From Paralithodes platypus (Eukaryota > Arthropoda > Malacostraca > Decapoda > Lithodidae), in assembly GCA_032716605.1 (NCBI GenBank), contig CM064502.1, positions 53,894,879 through 53,958,878 of the forward strand: a stretch of 64,000 bases of DNA, given 5' to 3'. Shown here one piece after another: positions 53,146-63,059 of this stretch. Numbering within the stretch: the first letter of the stretch is position 1; each line of letters begins with the position of its first letter. Under the pieces are notes generated by a model that worked only from the letters and a program-made list of their open reading frames with translations, was not told the DNA's origin and searched no databases. The position numbers were made by a program, and so were the translations under genes.

Positions 53146-53755
53146 TTCCTATGGGTGGAAATGCTAGCCCTTTAATTGCAGACTTATTCTTGCTTGCTTT
53201 AGAATTTAAATATATAAAAGACTTAGTTGACAGTAGCAAGAAAAATAAAATTCCAGAAAAATTAGCACTTGCTAAACTGTTAAGTAATAATAGTAGATAT
53301 ATTGATGATATTCTTGTTTGCAATTTGTTAAATTTTAATCAAGTTGCTAAACTTATTTACCCTAATTCTATTCCCCTCACACAATGTAACGTAAATTATA
53401 AAGTTGAAAATTTCTTGATATAAATATAGAGATTGTTAATGAACAGTGCATACTTAAAGTATATCACAAAGTTGATGATTTTAATTTTAACGTAATAAAC
53501 TTTCCTTTCCCTAGTAGTAATATCGATAGTAAAATAACTTATAACTGTTTTTATTCCCAATTAATAAGATTTTGTAAAATCTGCACTAAAGTAGATGACT
53601 TTTGGGCTAGAGCTAGGTTACTATACAGACTCTTAGTGGACAGAGGTTTTGAGGCAAGTAAATTGTTCCATAAATTTAATCTTTTTAGGGTCAATTATTG
53701 TGACTGTATTCTAAAATTTGACATCAATAATTTTAATCAAGCATTTTTAACTTGA
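53140..53755 (+). pseudogene. Penelope RT, catalytic YIDD and thumb
   Basis: ILGIPMGGNASPLIADLFLL, then SRYIDDILVCN with YIDD at 53,298-53,309. After a frameshift near 53,415 the sequence reads VDDFNFNVINFPFPSSNI, NCFYSQLIRFCKICTKVDDF, LLYRLLVDRGFEASKL, the thumb of Penelope RTs, ending at a stop near 53,753. Confidence 0.85.
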
Positions 53756-53759
53756 AGTT

Positions 53760-54527
53760 TCTTGTATAACCTCTGCTTACTTTTTGTCTGTATTTATTGT
53801 TTATCTTTTTCTTTTTCTATTATTATTATTATTAATATTAATATTGATGATTTTTTAAATTTATTGTTCTTGTTAAAAGAGTACTCTTTGTTTAAATCTG
53901 TTGTTACTTCATATTTTGTAATTATTTGTCTTTATATTATATGTATTCATTGTCGATAGTATCAATTGCTTACTTTTGCGATTTCCTTCGTTTATTTGTG
54001 CTATAAATGTAGGTTATTTGTAGGGTAGTTATTGATAGGGGTCACTTGAGGCATGCTATGCTTACAGGTACCTACCCGATAGCACTATCGTTAGTGAGTG
54101 TTGTACTGTATTTTATATATTATTTTGTAATAGTATAGATATCTTATCAATATTTGTATTTTGTACTATTTTAATGTCTTGTCATGTTGCAAATTTGATT
54201 TTAAATAATATTTTGACATTTAACATATAGTTTCTTTATTCATGCAGAGTTTAGTAAAATTTGCCAGAACGTCCCGGACTTCCCAAACTTGACTACTTCC
54301 TTTAACGTGACGATAGTGCGTTGTTATATGTGCGATTAGTTTGCTTGGGAAACAGATTAACTTGCTCATGTAGTAATGTACACCCTATGTGGTGGATTGT
54401 GTTCTTTTATTTAATAATTTTCATTTTAGTAAACGTTGTTTCCACATAGCGATTTTGATAATTTAATTTGACTTTATATTGTCCTTGTCCCAATTTTGGT
54501 TTGTTTAGTTTGCAAGTTTTACATTTT
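53760..54527. other. AT-rich tail of the Penelope element and intron, no gene
   Basis: T-rich stretch with a (TTA)n run at 53,818-53,836 and no supported frame. The last 100 bp (TTTCCACATAGCGATTTTGA, TTTGGTTTGTTTAGTTTGCA) are a short repeat also at 55,850, 56,655 (reverse) and 62,060. Confidence 0.6.
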
Positions 54528-54592
54528 AATACATACATACATACATACATACATACATACATACATACATACATACATACATACATACATAC
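54528..54592. repeat. (ACAT)n microsatellite
   Basis: About 16 uninterrupted tetranucleotide units. Confidence 0.95.
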
Positions 54593-54892
54593 AAAACAAA
54601 CTGAGATAAAAAACAGTAAGACCAAGTTAGGGTATACTGTACTTTGCAGGTGCTTCACACTTGCTCCCATCCATTTTACATTACAAAAGGCTATAGGTCT
54701 AGAATTGTGGCCTAGCTATAGTGAATAAACTTTAGACTTTGTTAATATTGTTGCATGTTCTTAATTTATGCCCCCCCCCAAAAAAAAACAACACACAACA
54801 AAAATTGGGGAAGGTGCCAGAGTATACACATACAGGTACCTGGTACATATACAATGTTCTTAATTACTTTTATATCTATGTTATTTTACCAG

Positions 54893-55014
54893 AATGTGAT
54901 GACAGATGAGAATGTAGTGGCTATGGTGCGGAACACTGTGGTGGGCCTACAAGGTGACAAGTTTAGTGGTCAAAATATTGTATATGAACCAACACTCACC
55001 AGAGCACGCACCAA
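54893..55014 (+). CDS. GON4L: GON4L-like gene, conserved-domain exon B
   Basis: Acceptor TATTTTACCAG|AAT, donor CACCAA|GTAAGT. Reads NVMTDENVVAMVRNTVVGLQ, GDKFSGQNIVYEPTLTRART. Vertebrate GON4L has ITNEHVVAMM and a downstream FEPKMTRSK at this place, so the match covers the block and its end (YEPTLTRARTK). Joins the previous exon in phase 0 and leaves two bases of a Lys codon. Confidence 0.92.
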
Positions 55015-55055
55015 GTAAGTCACACAGAGAGAAAGAGAGAGAGAGAGAGATAGTG

Positions 55056-55142
55056 TATGTAGTGGCCACTGTGTTTGGCCTACAAGGTGACAAGTCTAGT
55101 GGTCCTAATGTTATAAATGAACTAACATTCACCAGAGCACAC
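55056..55142 (+). pseudogene. Decayed copy of conserved-domain exon B
   Basis: TGTAGTGGCCACTGTGTTTG, GCCTACAAGGTGACAAGTCT and ACATTCACCAGAGCACACAA follow the exon closely, with a deletion after GTAGTGGC. It stays open (VVATVFGLQGDKSSGPNVIN) but has neither acceptor nor donor (CACACAATCAAG against CGCACCAAGTAAG). Confidence 0.8.
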
Positions 55143-55149
55143 AATCAAG

Positions 55150-56545
55150 ACTGTAATCAAACCATATCTGTTCTTCCACTTGCCAAAAACTCTTGCATCA
55201 ATAATAAATATCCTGAACTTTCCCACTCTAGCTCTTCCCAACCTTTCTGGCATCTAGCCAAAAACCTCTAACAATTTTTCTTCCTCATCTTTTCCTCCTA
55301 TTTTCCACTTTGATAGCACCACCGAGGCGCCACATCTTCCTTTGGCAAAGCTGAACTCTTCGCTCAAACCTTTGCTGAAAACTCTACCTTGGATGATTCC
55401 TGTGGTGTCCTTCCCTCTCCATCCCTCTCTCTCTCTATATCTCTCTCTCGCTCTCTTGCTTATGCCTAATATAATATCTTCTAAGGATGTACTGTTTTCC
55501 CTCTCTGGGCGAAATACTAAGAAGGCGTACAGACCGGATGTTGTTGTTGTTGTTGTTGTTCCCTAAGCTGCCTTGCCGAACAGCCCCGAGTCCCTGAGAA
55601 AGGCCATGGCCACGATCGGGCTTTCCCACAGAGCTCTCATTGAACATCTCCCGGATGTTGTTCCTCCTGGTGTACTAAAAAACTGTTCTTCCGTGCAGAC
55701 TCCCTACGTAGGCAAACTCTCTTGTCACTGTCTTTCCTCTAACATCTTTTCTTCTTGCTGGAGGTTTGCTCTCATTCAACCTGTCCTAAAGAAGGGTGAC
55801 TGCTCTCAACTCTCTCCAACTATTGTCTAATTGCTCTCATTTCTTATTTCCACATAGTGATTTTGATAAGTTATTTTACCTTTATCTTGCATCGTCCCAG
55901 TTTTGGTTTGTTTAGTTTGCAAGTTTTACATTTTACTCTCAAAGATTTTAAAACTATTCTGAATTCAACATTTCTCAAGCATTTGTCTTCCTATAATCTA
56001 CTCTCAGATCGTCAGTATGGTTTCCTTAAGGGCCGCTCTACTGGTAATATTTCTTATTTTGCTAACTCTTAGTATGTATGTATGTATGTAATGTATGTAT
56101 GTATGTATGTATGTATCCTCCTTTTGGGACTTCGGTGAGACCTTTTCTATTGCGCTAAACATATCGAAAGCTTTCGATAAGAGTCTAGCACAAATCTCTA
56201 ATTTCTAAACTACCCTCTTTCAGTTTATATCTCTCTGGCTGTGCCTTTGTCTCTAAATTCCTTTCTGGCCATTTCATAGTGGCGGTTGTGGATGGCCATC
56301 GCTCACTACCTCAACCTATCAACTCTGGTGTTCATCAGGGTTCTGTTCTGTCTCCAGTTCTTTTTCCAATATTAATATATGATCTGAACTGTACCTCCAA
56401 TATACTGTACTCATATGCTGATGACTCTACCTTACACTATTCAACTAGTTTTCCACAACGACTCAACATGCAATTACTAAAAAACTTACGTGATGAGGCC
56501 ATAGCACGTCTATCTTCTGATCTATTACTGGAAGTTTATGGTTCT
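55150..56545 (+). mobile_element. Jockey-like LINE, degenerate
   Basis: Order: pre-RT region (PLAKNSCINNKYPELSHSSS), AELFAQTFAENSTLDDS, VPPGVLKNCSSVQTPYVGKL, ALIQPVLKKGDCSQL, LLSDRQYGFLKGRSTGN, then GHRSLPQPINSGVHQGSVLS and YADD (56,414-56,425). It matches the family at 17,110-18,010 but keeps YADD. Broken by stops, a nested LINE tail at 55,533, a short repeat at about 55,850 and a (GTAT)n run at 56,071-56,115. Confidence 0.82.
55533..55660 (-). mobile_element. 5'-truncated LINE tail with target duplication
   Basis: CCGGATGTTGTT is present on both sides (about 55,536 and 55,649). Between them, in reverse complement, are CATGGCCTTTCTCAGGGACT, CGGGGCTGTTCGGCAAGGCA and (AAC)n. It is the same 3' end as the LINE at 39,285-39,695. 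Confidence 0.85.
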
Positions 56546-56852
56546 TGGTCGACAGTAATAAGCTATAACTGGGCCCTATGAGACCCGGCCAAGACCATAT
56601 ATATATTACATGTAGGCTCTCACGTAATTGACGGAGAGAACCACTAATAAATTATACTGTAAAACTTGCAAAATAAACAAACCAAAACTTGGACGAACAC
56701 AGTAAAAAGACAAAATAACTTATCAAAATCGCTATGTGGAAACAACGCTTAAGCAAAATAATAATTCTTTATATATAAAACAATACAATCCACAATTATG
56801 ATTTTGGGAGTGGCATGGTGACAAATTATTACAGGTTTTAGCTGTTGCCATT

Positions 56853-56980
56853 TCCACGGTTTCGGCTTATACTGTATATGAACAATGCCACATTTCCCCG
56901 GTTTCGGCTTATACTGTATATGAACAATGCCACATTTCCACGGTTTCGGCTTATACTGTATATGAACAATGCCACATTTT
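56853..56980. repeat. 42-bp tandem repeat, 3 copies
   Basis: CCACGGTTTCGGCTTATACT, then GTATATGAACAATGCCACAT, three near-identical units. The 56,655-56,800 stretch before it is a reverse copy of the short repeat at 54,390-54,535. Confidence 0.9.
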
Positions 56981-57354
56981 TCTTGATTGTGATGTTACAC
57001 ATTCTGAGCACTAGCGAAGCCCCCATAAGAACTGGGGCTTTTGAGAAACAAAAGTCCAGATAATTATTTTATTATTACGTATAAAAACTCGTGTGATACC
57101 CCCTTTTACCCTCCAAATGCAGTACAGATACTAAATTTAACATTGTTCAGCACGAGTGACATAATTTTGTATTATATTTATTTATATTTGGACGATTTTA
57201 TAAGGTTTTGGAAGGTTCTGTGAAAGTCAAAAGCTAATTGGGCCAGTTTGTATTTTTTTATTTCTAGACGTCTCCAAATTTTAATAAAATCTAATATTAG
57301 GCTGAATATCATGAAAATTGTCATTGTGTTCCTTACTGTATTTATATTATTCAG

Positions 57355-57526
57355 AGAGCTACTGGAGCAGCAGGCAGCAGGAGGTGTAAGTAACATCTGG
57401 GCGGGCCTCCCCAGCCACACCATGACCACGAACTCTACCCTCACCCCGGAGACTCAAGCTCTGGCCACGCTAGACTTCCCTGATGAGGATGAGTCTGATG
57501 AGTATCATCCGGAGGCTGATAATCAG
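57355..57526 (+). CDS. GON4L: GON4L-like gene, conserved-domain exon C
   Basis: Acceptor TATTATTCAG|A, donor AATCAG|GTTAGT. Reads ELLEQQAAGGVSNIWAGLPS, TPETQALATLDFPDEDESDE, YHPEADNQ. Vertebrate GON4L continues after the TRSK motif with a Trp-containing stretch and then DDSSDEEYQPDDEEE; here W sits in SNIWAGL and the acidic run is DEDESDEYHPEADN. Phase is consistent on both sides. Confidence 0.9.
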
Positions 57527-57829
57527 GTTAGTCATCGTGCTATTACAGCCAGATAACTTGACAATTCAGTACCATCTCCTTACAGTTAATTGATATAGCT
57601 ATTGTTTTTAACCCTTTCACTCACCAGAAGACACATCTGCGTCTTCCCATCTATCTATCTATTGCCTGACGCCATGATCCCCGAAGGGGTGGACACGAAC
57701 GAAACGCCCCCATGCACCTCTGTCTTGTCAGACTGCACAAAGTTGCCCTCGGTGAAGCACTTATTGACTATCTTACAAATATAGTCTGCTGCATACTCAT
57801 ACACAACTGACATTTGTGACGCATTTAAT

Positions 57830-57960
57830 GGATCGATAGCGTAATGCATACGTGCGCGGAATTTCTGTGTGAGTGTCCTGGGTTCGAGTCCTTGGAGTGC
57901 CACATGTTTTTGTTGATTTCATTAATTGAGTTTAGAAGTGAAGTTGGTTGGTGAAAAAAT
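57830..57960 (+). mobile_element. tRNA-derived SINE fragment
   Basis: GATAGCGTAATGCATACGTG (A-box region) and GTCCTGGGTTCGAGTCCTTG (B box), then ATGTTTTTGTTGATTTCATT and a tail TTGGTTGGTG. Direct counterpart of the minus-strand piece at 8275. Confidence 0.65.
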
Positions 57961-58195
57961 ATAATGATTCAGGCCTCTCATATAATATAATGATTCAGGC
58001 CTCTCATATAATATAATGATTCAGGCCTCTCATATAATATAATGATTCAGGCCTCTCATATAATATAATGATTCAGGCCTCTCATATAATATAATGATTC
58101 AGGCCTCTCATATAATATAATGATTCAGGCCTCTCATATAATGTAATGATTCAGGCCTCTCATATAATATAATGATTCAGGCCTCTCATATAATT
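57958..58195. repeat. 26-bp minisatellite
   Basis: About nine copies of ATAATGATTCAGGCCTCTCA followed by TATAAT; one unit carries ATGTAA. It joins LINE sequence directly at its right end. Confidence 0.93.
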
Positions 58196-58417
58196 TATCA
58201 CATCATTCACACCCAGCGGATGAAAAGAAGAGACCGTATAATCAGCACAACGTGGATGGAATTCAACTGAAAATTCATCATTCACAGTGACATTGTCCAA
58301 TTCATCCCTTATGCGAGCTATCTTGGTTTTAAAAAATGAGATAAAATCAGATGCAAGATGAGCATCAGACGTAGAAGTCGGCTTCTCAATATAATCAATC
58401 AGTGCCTTTCGTTCCAC
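58196..58417 (-). mobile_element. LINE fragment (pre-RT region)
   Basis: Minus frame: RKALIDYIEKPTSTSDAHLA, SDFISFFKTKIARIRDELDN. The F-x-x-FF-x-x-KI-x-x-IR pattern is usual just before the RT of Jockey/RTEX-like LINE proteins. Confidence 0.55.
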
Positions 58418-58419
58418 TG

Positions 58420-58950
58420 TCTATCTCTCTCCCTCCTCCACTCCATTTTCCATGTGTACCTGTGTATCATTCTGTGTCAGAAGAAGGTGTTGGCCATCCA
58501 CAGCCTCCTCCCCACACATACGTCCACAAGTGCACTGCCATTCCCATCTACCTCTGACGGTATACCCCACCCTCCCACCACCCCATCTACTTTACTATCA
58601 CCCACCTTCCCATTCATATCCCCAATCAGAAATATTTTTTCGCTCTTGCCAAACTTATCCAGGCACGCCTCAACATTCACCCAGAACTCCTCTTTCTCTC
58701 TTTCAGGTTTATCTTCTGTTGGCCCGTTGAGGCATACACACACACAACCACCCACTTTTGTATTCCTACTTTCAATCTCACCCACATAATCCTTACACCC
58801 ATAGAACCATACACGCTCCTTCCACTTGTTACTTACAAACAAACACGCACCTTCTTTCGTTCTCTCATTCACTCCAGCACACACACCTATTCCACATTAC
58901 CATTCTATTACTCATGTACCCTTCCGTATGGTCTCAGTCATGCCGCATAC
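58420..58950 (-). mobile_element. RTE-like LINE endonuclease fragment
   Basis: Minus frame: GVNERTKEGACLFVSNKWKE, PEREKEEFWVNVEACLDKFG, KIFLIGDMNGKVGDSKVDGV, VGGWGIP...NGSALVDVC, ANTFF. The GDMN-x-KVG and ANTFF blocks are typical of RTE-clade endonucleases. Confidence 0.78.
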
Positions 58951-59350
58951 ATCCAGCCTGGCATTCGCTAACACTTCCAGAACTTCTCTCTCTCTCTTTT
59001 TTTTTTTCATTCACACCTCTTACATTCCATGTCGCAATCCTAAAGCTGTCCTTGTCCGGTCGGAGTTCGTCAACAGTAAGTCCGTCAGTGTCCGAGGCTG
59101 AAAAGATGCGACTCTGTGAACATGGAGCGAGCTGTACTGATGGGTAGACCTACAAAGCCGTAGGATCATGACGTACAGTATGATTTAATCTTGAGCTTAA
59201 ACACATGATAAATGAGACAGCCCACAACAGTGCTGCCACTAGGATATGAATCTGAAACTACGCCTCAAGTGGCCCACTGTCTAAATTATTTATGTATATA
59301 TATATATATAATTATACCGTATATTATTATATTTAAATTTTAATTTTCAG

Positions 59351-59475
59351 ATGTTTAGTGATGAAGAGAGTTTGACGTCTGGGTTAACAAGTGAAGGTTC
59401 TCCCACCACCCCCCGCACTCCTTTATCATCCACCCCGGCCTCCACACGCTCTCTCTCAACACCTCTGTCTGCCAG
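59351..59475 (+). CDS. GON4L: GON4L-like gene, Ser/Thr-rich exon
   Basis: Acceptor TTAATTTTCAG|ATG, donor TCTGCCAG|GTCTGT. Reads MFSDEESLTSGLTSEGSPTT, PRTPLSSTPASTRSLSTPLS, A. Ser/Thr-Pro-rich, suggesting phosphorylated linker. It corresponds to the Ser-rich stretch after the acidic run in GON4L. Leaves two bases completed as Arg. A MITE lies 22 bp past the donor. Confidence 0.85.
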
Positions 59476-59496
59476 GTCTGTGTCAAAATATATACA

Positions 59497-59694
59497 TACG
59501 GTAGCGCTAATAAGTCATGTCTCAGCTGTCACTACGTTTGGCTTGCTCTGTGCTGTATTGATGTCTGTCAGATGTTGAATAGGGTGGGGAAGTGTAGGAT
59601 TATGTTTGTATATCTCACTCGAAATTAGTAAATCAAGTTTAGATATTGATCAAAATATACTTGGTGCCGAAACATCATATATTTGGCTGACTAT
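59497..59694. mobile_element. TA-flanked MITE, TIR CAGTCGCGCTAATAAGTC, decayed right end
   Basis: TACGGTAGCGCTAATAAGTC at the left; the right end reads CATCATATATTTGGCTGACT. The body matches the copy at 8441. Confidence 0.78.
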
Positions 59695-59699
59695 ATATT

Positions 59700-60060
59700 C
59701 ACATAATTTATTAAGATGGTAACTAGAAATGTCAACATGGGTTCAGAGCGGGAAGGTCATGCTTCTCGCAAATGTTGGAACATTATGACAAAATTCTTAA
59801 ATCCCTAGAAGAAAACAAAATGTGGATGTCATTTAACTTAAACTGATTTTGTAAAAGCATTTGATAAGTGTGACCATAGTATAATTGCCCACAAACTAAA
59901 TTCAAAAGATATAACAGGTAAAATCGGAAGGTGGATACACAACTTCCTTTGTAATCCGGAAACAATCAGTAGCAGTAAACCAAGGCACATCTGAGCCTTC
60001 GGATGTCAAAAATTCAGTTTCCCAAGGAACAGTACTAACTAACACTACGCACTTCTATTC
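59700..60060 (+). mobile_element. CR1-like LINE RT fragment
   Basis: Reads in shifted frames: MLEHYDKILKSLEENK, FVKAFDKCDHSIIAHKLNSK, GKIGRWIHNFL, SVSQGTVL. These are palm motifs of a CR1/Jockey-type RT. Confidence 0.7.
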
Positions 60061-60229
60061 CTTATTCTGTCTATCTATCTATTGCCAGACGTTAGAGGGT
60101 TAATAGAGATAGTTTGTAGCCTACTCCTTTTATTCTGAGAGATCCTTTCCAACCTGCACAAAATCAATATATAATAAATATAGTAATAATAATATTAATA
60201 ATAATAATAATAAGAGTCAGGTCTTTTAA

Positions 60230-60389
60230 CAAGTGCTATTTCTCTCCTTGGAGATTCAATGGTGCTTTAGTAGCCAACAGAGACCCATCCCAGTGCTCAA
60301 GGGAGACAGTAACCAACCAGGGTTTAGCGAAAAAAACTTGAGAGGCAATGGTTTATTTTAAAGTCGATTATTTCATATATTTATTATGT
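60230..60389. other. Intron sequence, no gene
   Basis: A (TAA)n run at about 60,187-60,214 and then unremarkable sequence. Confidence 0.5.
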
Positions 60390-61070
60390 TTTTAGTTTCC
60401 TCCCTAGACTTCCATCCAACTTTTTAAAAAACATCCATTAGATCCCCCTGCTAGATAAATTTGTAAATTTTTCCGTAGAAAAATGTCCTGGCCAAAGGCC
60501 GGTTCTTCCAAGATTACAGGCTCACTATCGTTTGCCAGGAATTTTTTTTTTACACCTAAATAGCACGAAAGGTCTTAATACAGTAGAACCCCGCCTATCC
60601 GGTGCTCTTAGATCCAGAAACCCAAGAGATTTGGACAGGCATTTCGATCCAGACTCATGTTTCTGCCAACCAAACTTGTCCGGATGGCTTGGGAAAAATA
60701 AAAGTCAATCCGGAAACGAACGAGACGAATACAAGTCACCGAACGTATTGTTTACTTCCAGCGTTAGATATCCTGACTTGTATGTCAGCCATCCGGATTT
60801 GTCTGGATGACTGAAACCTAAGTCTGGTTGTTTAAGTTAGATATCCAAACTCATGTTTCAGCCCTGGTTGGCTGAATATATATCCGGACTTTTGGCAGAT
60901 CCAGACAGGGTTCTACCCCAAGTACAGTAGTCTGGATGGGCAAAGTTTTACTGTATTGACAAAAAAAAATGGGGCGAAAGGTCTTAAAATCGACAAACTA
61001 CAGTAATGGGGCAAACATTTTAAAATCTGAAAACTAATGGAGCTAAACATGAGGGAGAAGGGGGTCCAGA
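60390..61070 (-). mobile_element. B-type MITE (ends worn) hosting a pogo-like MITE
   Basis: TTTAGTTTCCTCCCTAGACT, GGCCAAAGGCCGG, CACTATCGTTTGCCAGGA, AAAGGTCTTAA, then after the insert TTGACAAAAAAAAATGGGGC and AAACATGAGGGAGAAGGGGG. The TTAA ends are lost. Confidence 0.78.
60581..60953. mobile_element. TA-flanked pogo-like MITE nested in a B-type MITE
   Basis: TA|CAGTAGAACCCCGCCTATCC at the left and GGATGGGCAAAGTTTTACTG|TA at the right. 373 bp with ATCCGGA/TCCGGAT motifs throughout. The host reads GGTCTTAATA|...|TATTGACA, one TA duplicated. Confidence 0.82.
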
Positions 61071-61149
61071 AAAAGCGACACTGGACCTCCTGGGTAGGAA
61101 GTGGAGATGCTATCCATTCCACCAGCTGGCTGGCTGGTACTGATGGGGT

Positions 61150-61340
61150 TACAGTACTGTACTTGTACAATGCAGAACTTCTGCTTATCAGAATTCATTT
61201 ATCCCCAGAGCTACTACTCTTTGGAATTCACTTCCCTCGAATTGCTTTCCACAAACTTACAATTTAAAAATGTTTAAATCCAGTTGTTACAAACATTTTA
61301 TGAATGGAGGATGCCTTTAGGCACATGGACCTTTTTGTTT
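61150..61340 (+). mobile_element. LINE C-terminal fragment
   Basis: Reads NSFIPRATTLWNSLPSNCFP, QTYNLKMFKSSCYKHF, the LWNSLP-type carboxy end of a non-LTR protein, followed by a short 3' UTR. Confidence 0.65.
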
Positions 61341-61399
61341 TATCTGTGTTTTTCCTTCCTCCGTTCATTGTCTCTTTAAAAAAAAAAAAATTATTGTTC

Positions 61400-62030
61400 A
61401 GGGTGTCAAACCGGAGCATTTTTGTTTGAAGACTTTAATTCATATGAGAAGGAATAGAAGAAAACCAATATCTATCTATCTATCTATCTACAGTATATGC
61501 TCAGGCCCAATCCCCACTTTTTCTATTTTTATTTTTTATTTTCTATTTAATTCTATTTTATTATTTGTTTCTCTTTTTCTTGGGGGTGGCCGCCTCAAGA
61601 CAGAGCAAGAACAGGGACAACACAACATAAAACAATGAACAAACACAGACAAAACACAAATTCACACACATCTAGGTCACTAACTAACTAACATGGTAGA
61701 GTATTGTTTTGGCCATGTTATCACTTCCAAACACATGCGGTAATAACAAAATAACAACTGTTAATCATAAATATAATTGTGTATATTGGGTGACCTAGAT
61801 GTGTGTGTGAATTTGTATTTTGTTTTCTGTTGTGTTGTCCCTATTCGGGCTCTGTCTTGAGTCGGCCAGCCCCAGAAAAAAAAAATATAGGAAAAGTGGT
61901 GAATGGGCCTGAGTAAATACATACATCACTTCCAAAAACATAATAACAACTGTGAAGCATTAATTTAACTGTGTATATTTAGGAATGATGACTAAAAGGA
62001 AAGAAATAAGTCTTGTTTGACGCCCTATTA
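61400..62030. mobile_element. AGGGTGTCAAAC-ended MITE with nested short repeats
   Basis: CAGGGTGTCAAACCGGAGCA at the left and CTTGTTTGACGCCCT at the right. Inside lie two copies of the short GAGTCGGCC repeat, one minus (61,485-61,615, with (ATCT)n) and one plus (61,836-61,925). Confidence 0.65.
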
Positions 62031-62144
62031 TTTAGTTGCTTAGTTTGATTAGTTGTTTTGTCTTTTTACTGTGTTCGTAGATGTTTTGGTGTGTTTATTT
62101 TGCAAGTTTTATATTATAATTATTGTTTGTTTTCTTACCAACAG

Positions 62145-62250
62145 ACACTACGGAACACCAAGCAGCCAGCCGCAAGATATGTTGAAATTCCCCACCCATA
62201 AACACCCTGCCCAGCGAGCTCTCTCCTTTGACAAGGCTTCAAATAATGAG
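62145..62250 (+). CDS. GON4L: GON4L-like gene, last exon in view
   Basis: Acceptor TTACCAACAG|A, donor AATGAG|GTTTGC. Reads HYGTPSSQPQDMLKFPTHKH, PAQRALSFDKASNNE. Ends in phase 0, so the gene continues beyond the window. The PAH-like and SANT-like domains expected in the C-terminal half of GON4L are not present here. Confidence 0.8.
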
Positions 62251-62283
62251 GTTTGCTTTATGTTTTAGTCTCCTTTTGTAGTA

Positions 62284-62465
62284 AATGTCACACGAGAGCT
62301 TTTATTGTCAATGTTCAATGGGATCTTTTGCACTGTTATTGGTAGATACAGGGAAAATATATTAGTTGAGTAGACAGAATTATTTTAAAAGTATACCTCA
62401 TAATCTGCCAGACCAGTGTTAATGACCGAAGTTGACGGAAAAAGCTCTAGTGTGACACCTGCTTA
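62284..62465. mobile_element. MITE of the CCGGTATCACACGAG family, diverged
   Basis: ATGTCACACGAGAGCTTTTA and AAGCTCTAGTGTGACACCTG. Shorter than the copies at 8886 and 19,204. Confidence 0.75.
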
Positions 62466-62479
62466 ACCCTTTGAGTCTT

Positions 62480-62573
62480 TACTCACCCTATTCAACATCT
62501 GACAGACATTAATACAGCGCAGAGCAAGCCAAACGTAATGACAGCTGAGACATGACTTATTAGCGCCACTGTA
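62480..62573. mobile_element. Half copy of the CAGTCGCGCTAATAAGTC MITE
   Basis: CACCCTATTCAACATCTGAC to CATGACTTATTAGCGCCACTG and TA. Only the right half (reverse sense) is left. Confidence 0.75.
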
Positions 62574-62685
62574 CATAAAGGGTTAAGTAATTCATCTTCA
62601 TTTTTTATAGCCGCTTGATAACTAATGGCTGTTGATTGTCCAAGGTGCATTGTCACCTAGTGTGTTATTGTCATGTTTCTTAGAT

Positions 62686-63044
62686 TTAAGGGGGGATGGG
62701 CGTATTTATTTGCTTATTTATGTATTTGTTTTAGTTTCCTCCCTAGACCTCCATCAAGCTTTTAAAAATATCCGCCCAAGACCCTCCTTCAAGATATATT
62801 TGTACATTTTTCGATAGAAAAATTTCCTGGCCGAAGGCTGATTCCTCTTAAATTACAGGCTCGCTCTCACTCGCCAGGAAAAAATCGACACCTAAATGAC
62901 ACGAAAAGTCTTAATATTGACAAAGAAATGGGACGAAAGGTCATAAAATCGCCAAACTAATGGGCCGAAGGTCTTAAAATCTGAAAATTAATGTGGCAAA
63001 GCATGAGGAAGAAGGGGGACCAGAAAAATGACCCATCTCTTTAT
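62686..63044 (-). mobile_element. B-type TTAA MITE, near full length
   Basis: TTAAGGGGGGATGGGCGTAT to GACCCATCTCTTTATAA, 359 bp. The core reads CGCTCTCACTCGCCAGG (mutated) with the TTTTTCGATAGAAAAATTTC hairpin intact. Confidence 0.85.
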
Positions 63045-63059
63045 AAGCCTTTCATCTCT

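Larger units (their letters stand above)
50635..53755 (+). mobile_element. Penelope-like element with N-terminal GIY-YIG (Naiad/Chlamys type)
   Basis: Plus-strand coding order is GIY-YIG endonuclease, a Lys/Asn-rich linker, then reverse transcriptase with thumb. Canonical Penelope elements carry GIY-YIG after the RT, whereas the Naiad/Chlamys clade has it first, so this fits the permuted clade. The element is 5'-truncated into an AT-rich repeat, has frameshifts near 51,510, 53,130 and 53,415, and is split by a TTAA insertion at 51,997. AT-rich composition (Asn, Lys, Ile) sets it apart from surrounding GON4L exons. It lies in an intron of GON4L. Confidence 0.85.

Noticed and set aside
57602..57903. 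ORFs around the GON4L intron after 57,526
   Set aside because: They run into a SINE and lack splice sites or conservation with GON4L.
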